DNA of 64,000 bases from the NCBI GenBank assembly GCA_002067745.1, contig MVRU01000002.1:37873-101872 (forward strand). Reading direction: 5' to 3'. The position numbers were made by a program, and so were the translations under genes. The notes below the pieces were generated by a model. That model was not told where the DNA came from and ran no database searches. It was given only the letters and a program-made list of their open reading frames with translations. Every line of letters starts with the position of its first letter. Position 1 is the first letter of the stretch. The DNA comes from Syntrophus sp. PtaU1.Bin005. Lineage in GTDB: Bacteria; Desulfobacterota; Syntrophia; Syntrophales; Syntrophaceae. Below are positions 35,234-42,972 of the stretch, in pieces.

Positions 35234-37678
35234 ATGATGAAAGATGAGGATAAGACCAGGGAGCAGCTCATGGCCGAATTGGCGGAAATGCGCCTGAAAA
35301 CGGATGAGCTGGATCAATCGGGCAGGGAGCTCAAGCGGCTTGAAGAGGAGCTGAAGGCAGCCAGGGACTTTGCCAAGGAACTGATTCAGACCGCCAATAT
35401 CCTGGTCGTGGGTCTGGATACCCAGGGCAACCTGAGGATGTTCAACCCGGCGGCGGAAGAGATCACCGGGTACACCATGGACGAGTTGAAGGGCAAAAAC
35501 TGGTGCAAGGTGATGGTGCCGCAGGCCGGTTATGAGCAGATCTGCAGGGAGTTTTCCGGGCTTCTGAACGACAGGGTTCCCAGGAAATTCGATAATTCCA
35601 TTCTCACCAGATCCGGTGAGGAGCGTTACATCGCCTGGCGTAACAGCGTGCTCGTTGAACAGGGGGAGATAACGGGGACGATTTCCTTTGGAATGGACAT
35701 TACCGAGCGGAAGATGGCGGAGGAAGCCCTGAAGCAGTCCGAAGAGCTTTATCGGGCAATCTTCGAGAATACGGGAACGGCCACCGTCGTTCTGGAGAAG
35801 GACAAAACCATTTCCCTCGTCAACACGGAATATGAAAAATTATCCGGCTATTGCAGAGAGGAGATTGAAGGAAAGAAGCGCTGGACGGAATTTGTCGCTC
35901 AAGAGGATCTGGAAGGGCTGTTGAGCAGGCGGGGTCGGCGCGAAGGGGATGAAAGCCCCGACCGGAGGCGGGACGAATTCCGGTTTGTTGATCGTCATGG
36001 AGCCATCAAATACGTCGTCCTCTGTTTCGATTCGATTCCCGGCACCAGCAAGACGATTGCCTCGCTTCTGGATATAACGGAACTCAAGCGGGCAGAAGAA
36101 ACATTGCGGGAGTCCCAGAGGGAACAGGCGGACATTATAGAATTTTTCCCCGACGCCACGATGGTCGTTGATCAGGACGGGAAGGTCACCGCCTGGAACC
36201 GTGCCATGGAAGCCCTGACCGGTATCAGGGCGGAAGACATGCTGGGCAGGGGAAATTATGAATATGCCATCCCGTTCTGCGGCCGGAGAACCCCCATTCT
36301 TGTCGATTTCGTCCTGGAGCCGGGCGACAGCGGGGACATCGAGAAGGATCATCCTGGCGTCCAGGGGCGAAAAGACATCCTGCGGGCAGAGGGCCTGGCT
36401 GCAAATCTGCCTTCAGGGGAAAGGTATCTTTCCACCACGGCAGCGGCGCTGCGCGATTCGCGGGGGAGAACAATCGCCGCCATAGAGTGCGTCCGCGATA
36501 TGACGGAGTATAAAAAAATTGAGGCCCGCCTCCATCGGGCGGAAACGATGGAGGCCCTGGGGACGCTTGCCGGCGGAGTGGCCCATGACCTCAACAACGT
36601 CCTGGCGGTTCTGGTCGGTCACGCAGAGCTGCTGCTGGCGAAGCTGCCCGAAGGCAGCTCCCTGACGGGAAATGCGCGGCACATTCTGCAATCCAGCGAA
36701 AAGGGTTCGGCGATCATTCAGGATCTCCTGATCCTGGCAAGACGGGGAGTGTCCGTCTCGGAAGCGGTCAACCTCAACAAACTGATTTCCGACTATCTGG
36801 CTTCCCTCGAGTGCGAGAAGTTGAGGTCCCTCCATGGAGAGGTTCTCGTCAAATGTGTCCTCGCGGAAGATCTCTACAGCATCCGGGGGTCGTCGATCCA
36901 CCTCGCCAGGACGGTCATGAATCTCGTCTCCAATGCCATGGAGGCTATTGCCGGACCGGGCACCGTGACGATCCGGACGGAGAACCGCTACGTGGACTAC
37001 GCAATCAGCGGATACGACGATGTTCAGGAGGGAAATTACGTTATCCTCTCCATTTCCGACACGGGCAGCGGAATCCCGGCAAAGGATGTGGGAAAGATCT
37101 TTGAGCCCTTCTATACAAAGAAGATCATGGGAAGAAGCGGGACGGGGCTGGGATTGGCCATTGTGTGGGGAACCGTGAAGGATCATCACGGCTACGTCGA
37201 GGTGAAGAGCGATGAGGGGATAGGGAGCACGTTCACCCTCTATTTTCCCGTTTCCCGCGAGGAAATGATCCGGGAACGGAAGAAAAGGGATGACGCGTTG
37301 TGCATGGGTCGGGGAGAGTCGATTCTTATTGTCGACGACATGGAATTTCAGAGGGAGCTTGCCGAAAATCTGCTCGACAATCTGAATTATGAAACTGCCA
37401 CGGCATCGAGCGGAGAAGAGGCCGTCGCCTATATACAGAACCGTCACGTCGACTTGATCCTGCTGGATATGATCATGGACCCCGGGATCGACGGCCTGGA
37501 GACGCTGAGAAGAATCCGGGAAATTCGACCCGATCAGAAGACCATCATCGTAAGCGGCTTTGCGGCGACCGAGCGGGTCAGAATGGCTCAGGAGCTTGGG
37601 GCGGGCGAGTACGTCAGAAAGCCCTACAGCCTGGAACAGATCGGAACGGCAATCCGGAGGGCGCTGGATCGGACGTAG
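35234..37678 (+). CDS. PAS-domain hybrid sensor histidine kinase with receiver
   Basis: 814 residues from ATG 35234 (a GGAGAG lies upstream). Order: coiled coil (about 10-45), three PAS domains (about 50-165, 180-290, 300-415, each ending in a PAC-like DITE/DMTE segment), HisKA with the phosphoacceptor in GGVAHDLNNVLAV (about 485), HATPase (NAMEAI, DTGSGIP, GRSGTGLGLAI), and a C-terminal receiver with DD near LIVDDM, phosphoacceptor in LILLDMIM and Lys in VRKPYS. There is no membrane segment, so it is cytoplasmic. No partner regulator is adjacent; the sensed signal is unknown. Confidence 0.92.
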   Translation: MMKDEDKTREQLMAELAEMRLKTDELDQSGRELKRLEEELKAARDFAKELIQTANILVVGLDTQGNLRMFNPAAEEITGYTMDELKGKNWCKVMVPQAGYEQICREFSGLLNDRVPRKFDNSILTRSGEERYIAWRNSVLVEQGEITGTISFGMDITERKMAEEALKQSEELYRAIFENTGTATVVLEKDKTISLVNTEYEKLSGYCREEIEGKKRWTEFVAQEDLEGLLSRRGRREGDESPDRRRDEFRFVDRHGAIKYVVLCFDSIPGTSKTIASLLDITELKRAEETLRESQREQADIIEFFPDATMVVDQDGKVTAWNRAMEALTGIRAEDMLGRGNYEYAIPFCGRRTPILVDFVLEPGDSGDIEKDHPGVQGRKDILRAEGLAANLPSGERYLSTTAAALRDSRGRTIAAIECVRDMTEYKKIEARLHRAETMEALGTLAGGVAHDLNNVLAVLVGHAELLLAKLPEGSSLTGNARHILQSSEKGSAIIQDLLILARRGVSVSEAVNLNKLISDYLASLECEKLRSLHGEVLVKCVLAEDLYSIRGSSIHLARTVMNLVSNAMEAIAGPGTVTIRTENRYVDYAISGYDDVQEGNYVILSISDTGSGIPAKDVGKIFEPFYTKKIMGRSGTGLGLAIVWGTVKDHHGYVEVKSDEGIGSTFTLYFPVSREEMIRERKKRDDALCMGRGESILIVDDMEFQRELAENLLDNLNYETATASSGEEAVAYIQNRHVDLILLDMIMDPGIDGLETLRRIREIRPDQKTIIVSGFAATERVRMAQELGAGEYVRKPYSLEQIGTAIRRALDRT

Positions 37679-37785
37679 GACGGAAAACGTGCCCGGCGCC
37701 ATCGAGCCGTGTCCCGTCTTTTTGGAAAGTTGCAGTTCGGTATGAAGGCGGCGGAACCGCACGCTCCCGCCGTTCAAGAAGATCT

Positions 37786-38559
37786 TTAGCCCTGGGCGAT
37801 CCTTTTTACGCCGTTCAGCAGGGCCGTCATCGCGGGACCGGCCAGGTCATGGATGACGATGTCGGCCATGCTGTCGCAGGGGGTCGGGTCTCGGTTGATG
37901 ATGACGAGCCGTGCGCCGCTCCTCTTGGCGGTCACCGGCATGGATGCGGCAGGCTGAACGACGAGGGAAGACCCGATCACGATGAACAGGTCGCTGGCGG
38001 CGGAGCGGCTGTAAGCCTCCTGAGTTTCTCTGGCCGGCATGGCCTGGCCGAAGGAGATCGTGTCGGGCTTCAGAGGGCCGCCGCAGCTGTCGCAGTAGGG
38101 TACCTTCATTTCCTCCTTCAGTTTCTTCTGCACCTCCTCCCGGTCGAATTTTTTCCGGCAGTCGAGGCAGGAGACGGACATGGCCGTGCCGTGAAGTTCG
38201 ATGACCTTCTCCGGCGAGCTTCCCGCCCGCACATGGAGATTATCGATGTTCTGGGTAATGACGCAATCCAGCCTTCCCATTTTTTCCAGCTCGGCAATGG
38301 CGATGTGGGCGGCATTGGGCTGCGCTTTTTTCATCGGCTCGTACATTTCCGTGGACATCTGCCAGTATTTCCAGCGGGAGATTTCCGAGGCGATAAAATT
38401 ATCAAAATAGAAGTCTTCCGGATTGTACTTGTCCCAGACGCCTCCGGGACTGCGGAAATCGGGGATTCCCGACTCCGTGCTGAGCCCCGCCCCTGTGAAG
38501 ATGACGACCGTCTTCGCCTCGACGATCCACCGGGCGATACGTTCTAGCTGCCTGTCCAT
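37786..38559 (-). CDS. Sirtuin, NAD-dependent protein deacylase (Sir2/CobB family)
   Basis: 257 residues from ATG 38559, preceded by GGAGGGAAGG; 56 upstream codons are open but unrelated. Motifs: FTGAGLSTESGIPDFRSP, TQNIDNLHVRAG, ELHG with the catalytic His, zinc site CLDC and CDSC, and GSSLVVQPAA. It removes acyl groups from lysines using NAD. The Tyr-x-x-Arg pair that marks desuccinylase-type sirtuins appears as Y-W-Q-M, so acetyl or longer neutral acyl groups are more likely. In syntrophs with many acyl-CoA species such enzymes are of special interest. Confidence 0.92.
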   Translation of the reverse strand: MDRQLERIARWIVEAKTVVIFTGAGLSTESGIPDFRSPGGVWDKYNPEDFYFDNFIASEISRWKYWQMSTEMYEPMKKAQPNAAHIAIAELEKMGRLDCVITQNIDNLHVRAGSSPEKVIELHGTAMSVSCLDCRKKFDREEVQKKLKEEMKVPYCDSCGGPLKPDTISFGQAMPARETQEAYSRSAASDLFIVIGSSLVVQPAASMPVTAKRSGARLVIINRDPTPCDSMADIVIHDLAGPAMTALLNGVKRIAQG

Positions 38560-38934
38560 AAAACCTTCCCTCCGGGACGTCAACGTTGACGTTAAGATGA
38601 TGTTCCAGCAGAAACCGGCAGGAAAGAACCCGGACGGCTCCGGCATGCCTTGGGTTTGCCGTCGCAGCCGGGTGATGCCTCCAGCCGGTGACCTCCCCTT
38701 TTTATGGGCGCCGGTGGGAAAAGGCAAGGGAAATGTTCTTTCCGGGAGTCCGTCCGAAAAGCCCTCCGCCGGCGATCACCACAGGCGGGAGGAACCCTGA
38801 TCAGCCGCCCCATGGCGATTCTCAGTTTCATCTTGATTAACCTGGGCGGATTGATTAAAGGATGAGGCAGCCTTCGGGACAAAAAGCGAATCGAATTCCC
38901 GCCCATCACGGGGGAAATCCACAGAGGGGAAAAA
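38560..38934. other. Intergenic region between divergent sirtuin and two-domain kinase genes
   Basis: 375 bases. The only structure noted is a direct repeat TTGATTAA at 38833-38840 and 38851-38858, exactly 18 bases apart, about 80 bases upstream of the plus-strand gene. No gene and no clear promoter boxes. Confidence 0.4.
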
Positions 38935-40530
38935 ATGGAGAAAACGCATCCTCAACTGGTTGCCGCCATGAGCCGGCCGGAGTTCTATCCCGGCAGCCCG
39001 GAGCGGGTTGAACTGCTGCAGACGCATATTTCTTTCATCTTCATCGCCGGAGATCTTGTTTATAAAATCAAGAAGGCCGTGGACTTTGGATTCCTGGATT
39101 TCACGACCCTCGAAAAGCGGCGATTCTACTGCGGGGAAGAATTGAGGCTGAACAGGAGGCTGGCCCCGGAGGTCTACCTGAACGTCGTCGAGATCGTCGA
39201 GAAACCGGATGGGCGGCTGGCGTTCGGCGATTCCGGGAAGGTCGTGGACTATGCCGTCGTCATGAAAAAAATTCCGGAAGAGCGGATGCTCAAGAGGCTG
39301 CTGGCCCGGGGAGACCTGCCGCCTACCGCGATGGAGAGGGTTGCCGGAAAAGTCGAGGATTTTCACCGCCGGGCGGAAACAGGCGGAACGATCGACGAAG
39401 TGGGCGGACCGGAGACGATTCGAAGGAATATCGAGGAAAATTTCGAACAGACGCGGAGCTTCATCGGCGTAACGATTCCCGCCTATCAGTACTCTTTCAT
39501 CCAATCCCGGGCCCTCCATTTTCTCGAAAGACGCGAAGGGCTGCTCCGGCGGCGGGTGGAGAACCACCGGATCCGGGATTGCCACGGCGATCTGCATCTC
39601 GAACACATCTGTCTTCTCGATCCTGAAATCGTCATTTTTGACTGCATCGAGTTCAATGAGCGGTTCCGCTACGAGGATGTGGCCGCGGAAGTGGCTTTCC
39701 TGGCCATGGACCTTGATTTCAACGGCTACCCGGAATACGGGAAGGCCTTTGTCGAAGCCTACATCTCGCTTTCGGGGGACGAGGAGATCCGCCGGCTCCT
39801 CAATTTCTACAAGTGCTATTATGCCTATGTCCGGGGGAAGGTCGTCGGCTTCAAAAGCCAGGACGCGGCCGTCGGTCGGGAAGAGCGGGAGGGGGCCAGA
39901 GCGGCGGCGGGACGGTACTTTGAACTGGCCTACGCCTGTGCCGGCCGTTTGGAGAGGCCGGCGCTGATCCTGCTGGCCGGCCTGATGGGGACGGGAAAGA
40001 GCGTTCTGGCCCGTAACCTGGCGGCCCCGCTGGGGGCGGAGATCCTGCAGATGGATGCCCTCCGCAAGGAGCTTCTCAACATCCCGGCTGAGGATCATCA
40101 TTTTTCGGAGTTCGGGCAGGGGATCTATTCGGAGGAAGTTACGCGGCGCACCTACGAGGCGGCCTTGAGCCGGGCGGAGGAAATTCTCAGGGATGGCAGG
40201 CCCGTCATCATCGACGCCTCCTATAAAAGGCGCGGTGAGCGGTTGAAGGCGAAGTCGCTTGCCGAAGGGTTGCACGCCGATTTCTTCGTGGTTGAATGCC
40301 TGTGCCCGGAGGAAATCCTCGAGGAGCGTCTGAACAGGCGTTTGACGGAGGCGGGTGAGGCGTCGGATGGCAGGTGGGAGATTTATATGGCGCAGAAAAG
40401 CGATTTCGACCCCATCAACGAACTTGCCCCTGGCGAGCACCTGTCCGTGAATACTGCCGGCTCTCCGGAGGCGTGCGCCCACGAAATTCTTCTGAAAATG
40501 AGGAAGGCTGGAGAAGGCCCCGCTCAATAG
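38935..40530 (+). CDS. Two-domain protein: aminoglycoside-phosphotransferase-like kinase + P-loop (AAA_33/gluconate-kinase-like) domain
   Basis: 531 residues. The first 340 residues resemble the APH/choline-kinase fold, with the catalytic loop RDCHGDLHLEHICL and metal Asp in VIFDCIEFNE. From about 345 a P-loop kinase domain follows: Walker A LMGTGKS, then MDALRKE and a VIIDASYKRRGER segment. Such fusions occur widely in proteobacteria as uncharacterised proteins. The long ORF on the opposite strand is a shadow. Substrate unknown; not evidence for antibiotic resistance. ATG with weak GAGGGG site; gene stands alone. Confidence 0.85.
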   Translation: MEKTHPQLVAAMSRPEFYPGSPERVELLQTHISFIFIAGDLVYKIKKAVDFGFLDFTTLEKRRFYCGEELRLNRRLAPEVYLNVVEIVEKPDGRLAFGDSGKVVDYAVVMKKIPEERMLKRLLARGDLPPTAMERVAGKVEDFHRRAETGGTIDEVGGPETIRRNIEENFEQTRSFIGVTIPAYQYSFIQSRALHFLERREGLLRRRVENHRIRDCHGDLHLEHICLLDPEIVIFDCIEFNERFRYEDVAAEVAFLAMDLDFNGYPEYGKAFVEAYISLSGDEEIRRLLNFYKCYYAYVRGKVVGFKSQDAAVGREEREGARAAAGRYFELAYACAGRLERPALILLAGLMGTGKSVLARNLAAPLGAEILQMDALRKELLNIPAEDHHFSEFGQGIYSEEVTRRTYEAALSRAEEILRDGRPVIIDASYKRRGERLKAKSLAEGLHADFFVVECLCPEEILEERLNRRLTEAGEASDGRWEIYMAQKSDFDPINELAPGEHLSVNTAGSPEACAHEILLKMRKAGEGPAQ

Positions 40531-40540
40531 GCGGGGGGCC
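40516..40540 (+). terminator. G+C-rich hairpin at the end of the two-domain kinase gene
   Basis: GGCCCCGC and GCGGGGGGCC pair (eight bp with two bulged G) around TCAATAG, which contains the stop codon. No T-run follows. It lies between convergent genes, so it may serve as a weak terminator in either direction. Confidence 0.3.
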
Positions 40541-40583
40541 ATTCCCCCGCGGCGAGGCCGCTGGATGAACGATCGGAGAATCC

Positions 40584-41321
40584 TTATTTCTTATCGGCTT
40601 TCTTCTTTTTGGACTCTTCGAGCTCCATCAGCTTTTTTGTTTCCTCAATGTAGACGGACGTTTTGTAATCCAGGCCCAGGCCCGCATATTCCCGGGTTAT
40701 GGTTTCGAAGCGCATAAGCGCCGACGGATAATTCTTCTGCTTGAAATAGAATTCCCCCACGTAAAACTCATGTTCAGCGAGCCTGATGCGGCATTCCCTG
40801 AGCATTTTTTCCGCCATCAGGGAGAATTTGCTGTCCGGGAAGCGCAGCAGAAGCTTTTCGAATTCCTTGGCCGCTCTCCGGGCTTCGGTCTGGTCGCGGT
40901 CAATGGACAGAATCTGCTCGTAATGGCACATCCCTATCTGGTACATCACATAGGGGATGTTCTCGTTCGTGGGATGAAGGTAAATGAAGTCGCCGTAGGC
41001 GGCTTCCGCTTCCGCATAGGACTTGTCGCTGTAATGGGCGTCTCCGATTCCCAGCTTGGCCAGAATGGCCAGTTCGCTCATTGGATGCTCGTCCCGGAGC
41101 CGTTCAAAGGATTGAATAGCCTTTTTGTACCGGCCGTTCTGGTAGTCGGTATATCCTTTCTTGTAAAGGCCCTCGGGGGTCCCCCGGGTCATGTCCGACT
41201 TCCTGAACAACTGACAGCCTGTCGAAAGAGAGAGGATCAGGATCCAGGAAAGGACAGCGATCAGGAAGCGAAGGTAAGGGGTTCTGTGAGTCATGGGCTT
41301 TATGGTCTTGCGCCGGGCCAT
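40584..41321 (-). CDS. bamD: Outer-membrane assembly lipoprotein BamD (YfiO family)
   Basis: 245 residues from ATG 41321, which overlaps the trxA stop (TAATG); a second start at 41294 is equally possible. A lipoprotein signal (FLIAVLSWILILSLSTGC) ends at a lipidated Cys. The mature part has TPR repeats: PEGLYKKGYTDYQNGRYKKAIQSF, GDAHYSDKSYAEAEAAYGDFIYLHP, and EFYVGEFYFKQKNYPSALMRFE. It belongs to the BAM complex inserting outer-membrane beta-barrels, and confirms a diderm cell. C-terminus is Lys-rich (KKKKADKK). Confidence 0.9.
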   Translation of the reverse strand: MARRKTIKPMTHRTPYLRFLIAVLSWILILSLSTGCQLFRKSDMTRGTPEGLYKKGYTDYQNGRYKKAIQSFERLRDEHPMSELAILAKLGIGDAHYSDKSYAEAEAAYGDFIYLHPTNENIPYVMYQIGMCHYEQILSIDRDQTEARRAAKEFEKLLLRFPDSKFSLMAEKMLRECRIRLAEHEFYVGEFYFKQKNYPSALMRFETITREYAGLGLDYKTSVYIEETKKLMELEESKKKKADKK

Positions 41322-41653
41322 TAGAGGCTCTGATTGATGAATTCTTCCAGCCGTTCCCGCGAAACGACCCCGACCAGGGTGTCCATCACCTTGCCTTCCT
41401 TGAAAAGCATCAGCGTCGGGATGCTGCGCACCCCGAAATCTGCGGCGGTTTTCGGGTTTTCGTCCACGTTGAGCTTTGATATCTTCACCTTGTCCTTGTA
41501 GGCTTCGGCAAGTTCTTCCACCAGGGGACCGATGGCCCGGCAGGGCCCGCACCAGGTTGCCCAGAAATCAACCAGGGCCGGTTTATCTGATTTGATGATT
41601 TCCGCCTCGAAATTCGCATCGGAGACATGTACCACTGGTTCCTGCGTACTCAT
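41321..41653 (-). CDS. trxA: Thioredoxin
   Basis: 110 residues with the redox centre FWATWCGPCRAIGP, cis-Pro in RSIPTLMLFKEG, and normal N-terminal VHVSDANFEAEII. It reduces protein disulfides in the cytoplasm. Its stop overlaps the BamD start, so the two genes are probably coupled, an arrangement I do not know as a functional pair. GGAGAG-like ribosome site upstream. Confidence 0.95.
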   Translation of the reverse strand: MSTQEPVVHVSDANFEAEIIKSDKPALVDFWATWCGPCRAIGPLVEELAEAYKDKVKISKLNVDENPKTAADFGVRSIPTLMLFKEGKVMDTLVGVVSRERLEEFINQSL

Positions 41654-41827
41654 GGAGAGACCCTCCCTGTCAGATTTAAATTTCCTGTATCTATGTCATA
41701 TCCTCCCGAGGGATGTCAATGGCATTTTCAGGGCGGAGCCGGGGAAAAGATCCGGCGCTTTTGACAGGAGGAAGGCGATCTGTTATAGGGGGGCAGTGAT
41801 TGCAGGGAAAGGGGGATGAGGAGACGG

Positions 41828-42550
41828 ATGCGGCCTTTGGGAATTCTTTCCGGGACGGTCATCCCGCGGGGCGGCGAGCTTTTCGGAAATCTCCGGGAGG
41901 CGCTCATTGAGACGGAATACGGCCCTGCGGAGGTGATGCGCTCCGACGAAGTCGCTTTTATTTCGCGGCATGGGGCAGACCCCGAACGATACGTCCTGCC
42001 GCACCGGATCAATCATCGGGCCAATATGAAAGCCCTTGCCGAACTGGGGGTGAAGGAGATCGTCGCCATCAACTCGGCCGGTTCCCTCCATCGAAAATGG
42101 AAGCCGGGAACGATCATGATTCCCGAGGATTTCATTTTCCTGGCCGGCATTCCCAGTATGTTCCGGGACCGCTACGCCCATATGACCCCGCAGCTCGATC
42201 CGGGAGTGAGGTGGCGTCTCCTCGAAGCCGCCCAACAAAGCGGGGTGAATGCGGTGGACCACGGGGTTTACTTCCAGATGCCGGGACCCCGGCTGGAAAC
42301 GCGCGCCGAGATCCGCATGATCGCGCAGTTTGCCGACCTGGTCGGCATGACCCTGGCGAGTGAAGCCGTAACGGCGCAGGAATTCGGCCTGGCCTATGGG
42401 GCGCTCTGCTCTGTGGACAATTACGGAAACGGTCTGGCGGAAGAGCCTTTGACGGTCGAGCAGATTGTGGCCCATGCCCGGGAGAACGCCCGGGTCATGA
42501 TTGCCGTGGCCACCCGGTACCTGGAGAATTATGGCCGCCGGACCCCCTAA
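41828..42550 (+). CDS. MTAP/PNP-family nucleoside phosphorylase
   Basis: 240 residues. Start at ATG 41828 is preferred because GGAG stands four bases upstream; an ATG at 41816 is in frame. Family features: GILSGTVIP, HRINHRANMKAL, NSAGSLHRKWKPGTIMIPEDF, MPGPRLETRAEIRM, and MTLASEAVTAQEFGL. These resemble methylthioadenosine phosphorylase/purine nucleoside phosphorylases, but the usual TDYD-type end motif reads SVDNYGNGL, so substrate (methylthioadenosine, methylthioinosine or a purine nucleoside) is open. Its stop overlaps the convergent neighbour by 4 bases. Confidence 0.85.
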   Translation: MRPLGILSGTVIPRGGELFGNLREALIETEYGPAEVMRSDEVAFISRHGADPERYVLPHRINHRANMKALAELGVKEIVAINSAGSLHRKWKPGTIMIPEDFIFLAGIPSMFRDRYAHMTPQLDPGVRWRLLEAAQQSGVNAVDHGVYFQMPGPRLETRAEIRMIAQFADLVGMTLASEAVTAQEFGLAYGALCSVDNYGNGLAEEPLTVEQIVAHARENARVMIAVATRYLENYGRRTP

Positions 42551-42960
42551 AAGGCTCCGAGCTGGCAGGGGCTGATCTTGATCTTCAGGGTTTCGCAGGC
42601 CGAGGAAACGGCCATCTTGGGGATTCTTCTTCTCTTGGCGATGGCCCAAGCCTCTATGCAGGGCAGGGAATTTCCCTTCATGGCGTTTCGAATCTCCTCT
42701 TCCAACTCCGCCGATACTTCCGCCGCAGGTTGGACAATCTTCTTCTCGGGCTTGTAGCCGTAAAGCCCAAGCTGACATTTAACAAGGCGGATTTTCATTG
42801 CGTCGAGCCTCTGTCCCAGATTCCCGTGGGTCTCTCCGAACTGCGCGGAGATCTGCATGGCCGCCGCGCAGCTCAGCTCGCCGCCTTCGGCGCTTTTTCT
42901 GATTCCCTCTTCAAGAGCCGGGTCGCTCGCAATCTCTACTTCCTTTTTTGGACCTTTCAC
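42547..42960 (-). CDS. Uncharacterised protein with internally duplicated Cys-containing domain
   Basis: 137 residues made of two similar halves. Half one (about 14-70) has PALEEGIRKSAEGGELSCAAA, then MKIRLVKCQLGLYGY; half two (about 84-137) has ELEEEIRNAMKGNSLPCIEAW, then LKIKISPCQLGAF. Each half keeps one Cys after G-x-L-[SP]-C and one in CQLG. No membrane segment or known fold was recognised; four Cys could bind metal or form a cluster-like site, but the spacing is unusual. It precedes the ADP-forming acyl-CoA synthetase gene's opposite end: the synthetase lies 12 bases upstream on the same strand. Cotranscription with it is likely. Confidence 0.72.
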   Translation of the reverse strand: MKGPKKEVEIASDPALEEGIRKSAEGGELSCAAAMQISAQFGETHGNLGQRLDAMKIRLVKCQLGLYGYKPEKKIVQPAAEVSAELEEEIRNAMKGNSLPCIEAWAIAKRRRIPKMAVSSACETLKIKISPCQLGAF

Positions 42961-42972
42961 TCCTTTTTCTCC

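Noticed and set aside
36413..37777. 454-codon minus-strand ORF opposite the hybrid histidine kinase
   Set aside because: The plus strand encodes HisKA, HATPase and receiver motifs in order.
38776..40542. 588-codon minus-strand ORF, longer than the plus-strand gene it overlaps
   Set aside because: The plus-strand product has intact kinase motifs (HGDLHLEH, GTGKS); the longer minus-strand product has none.
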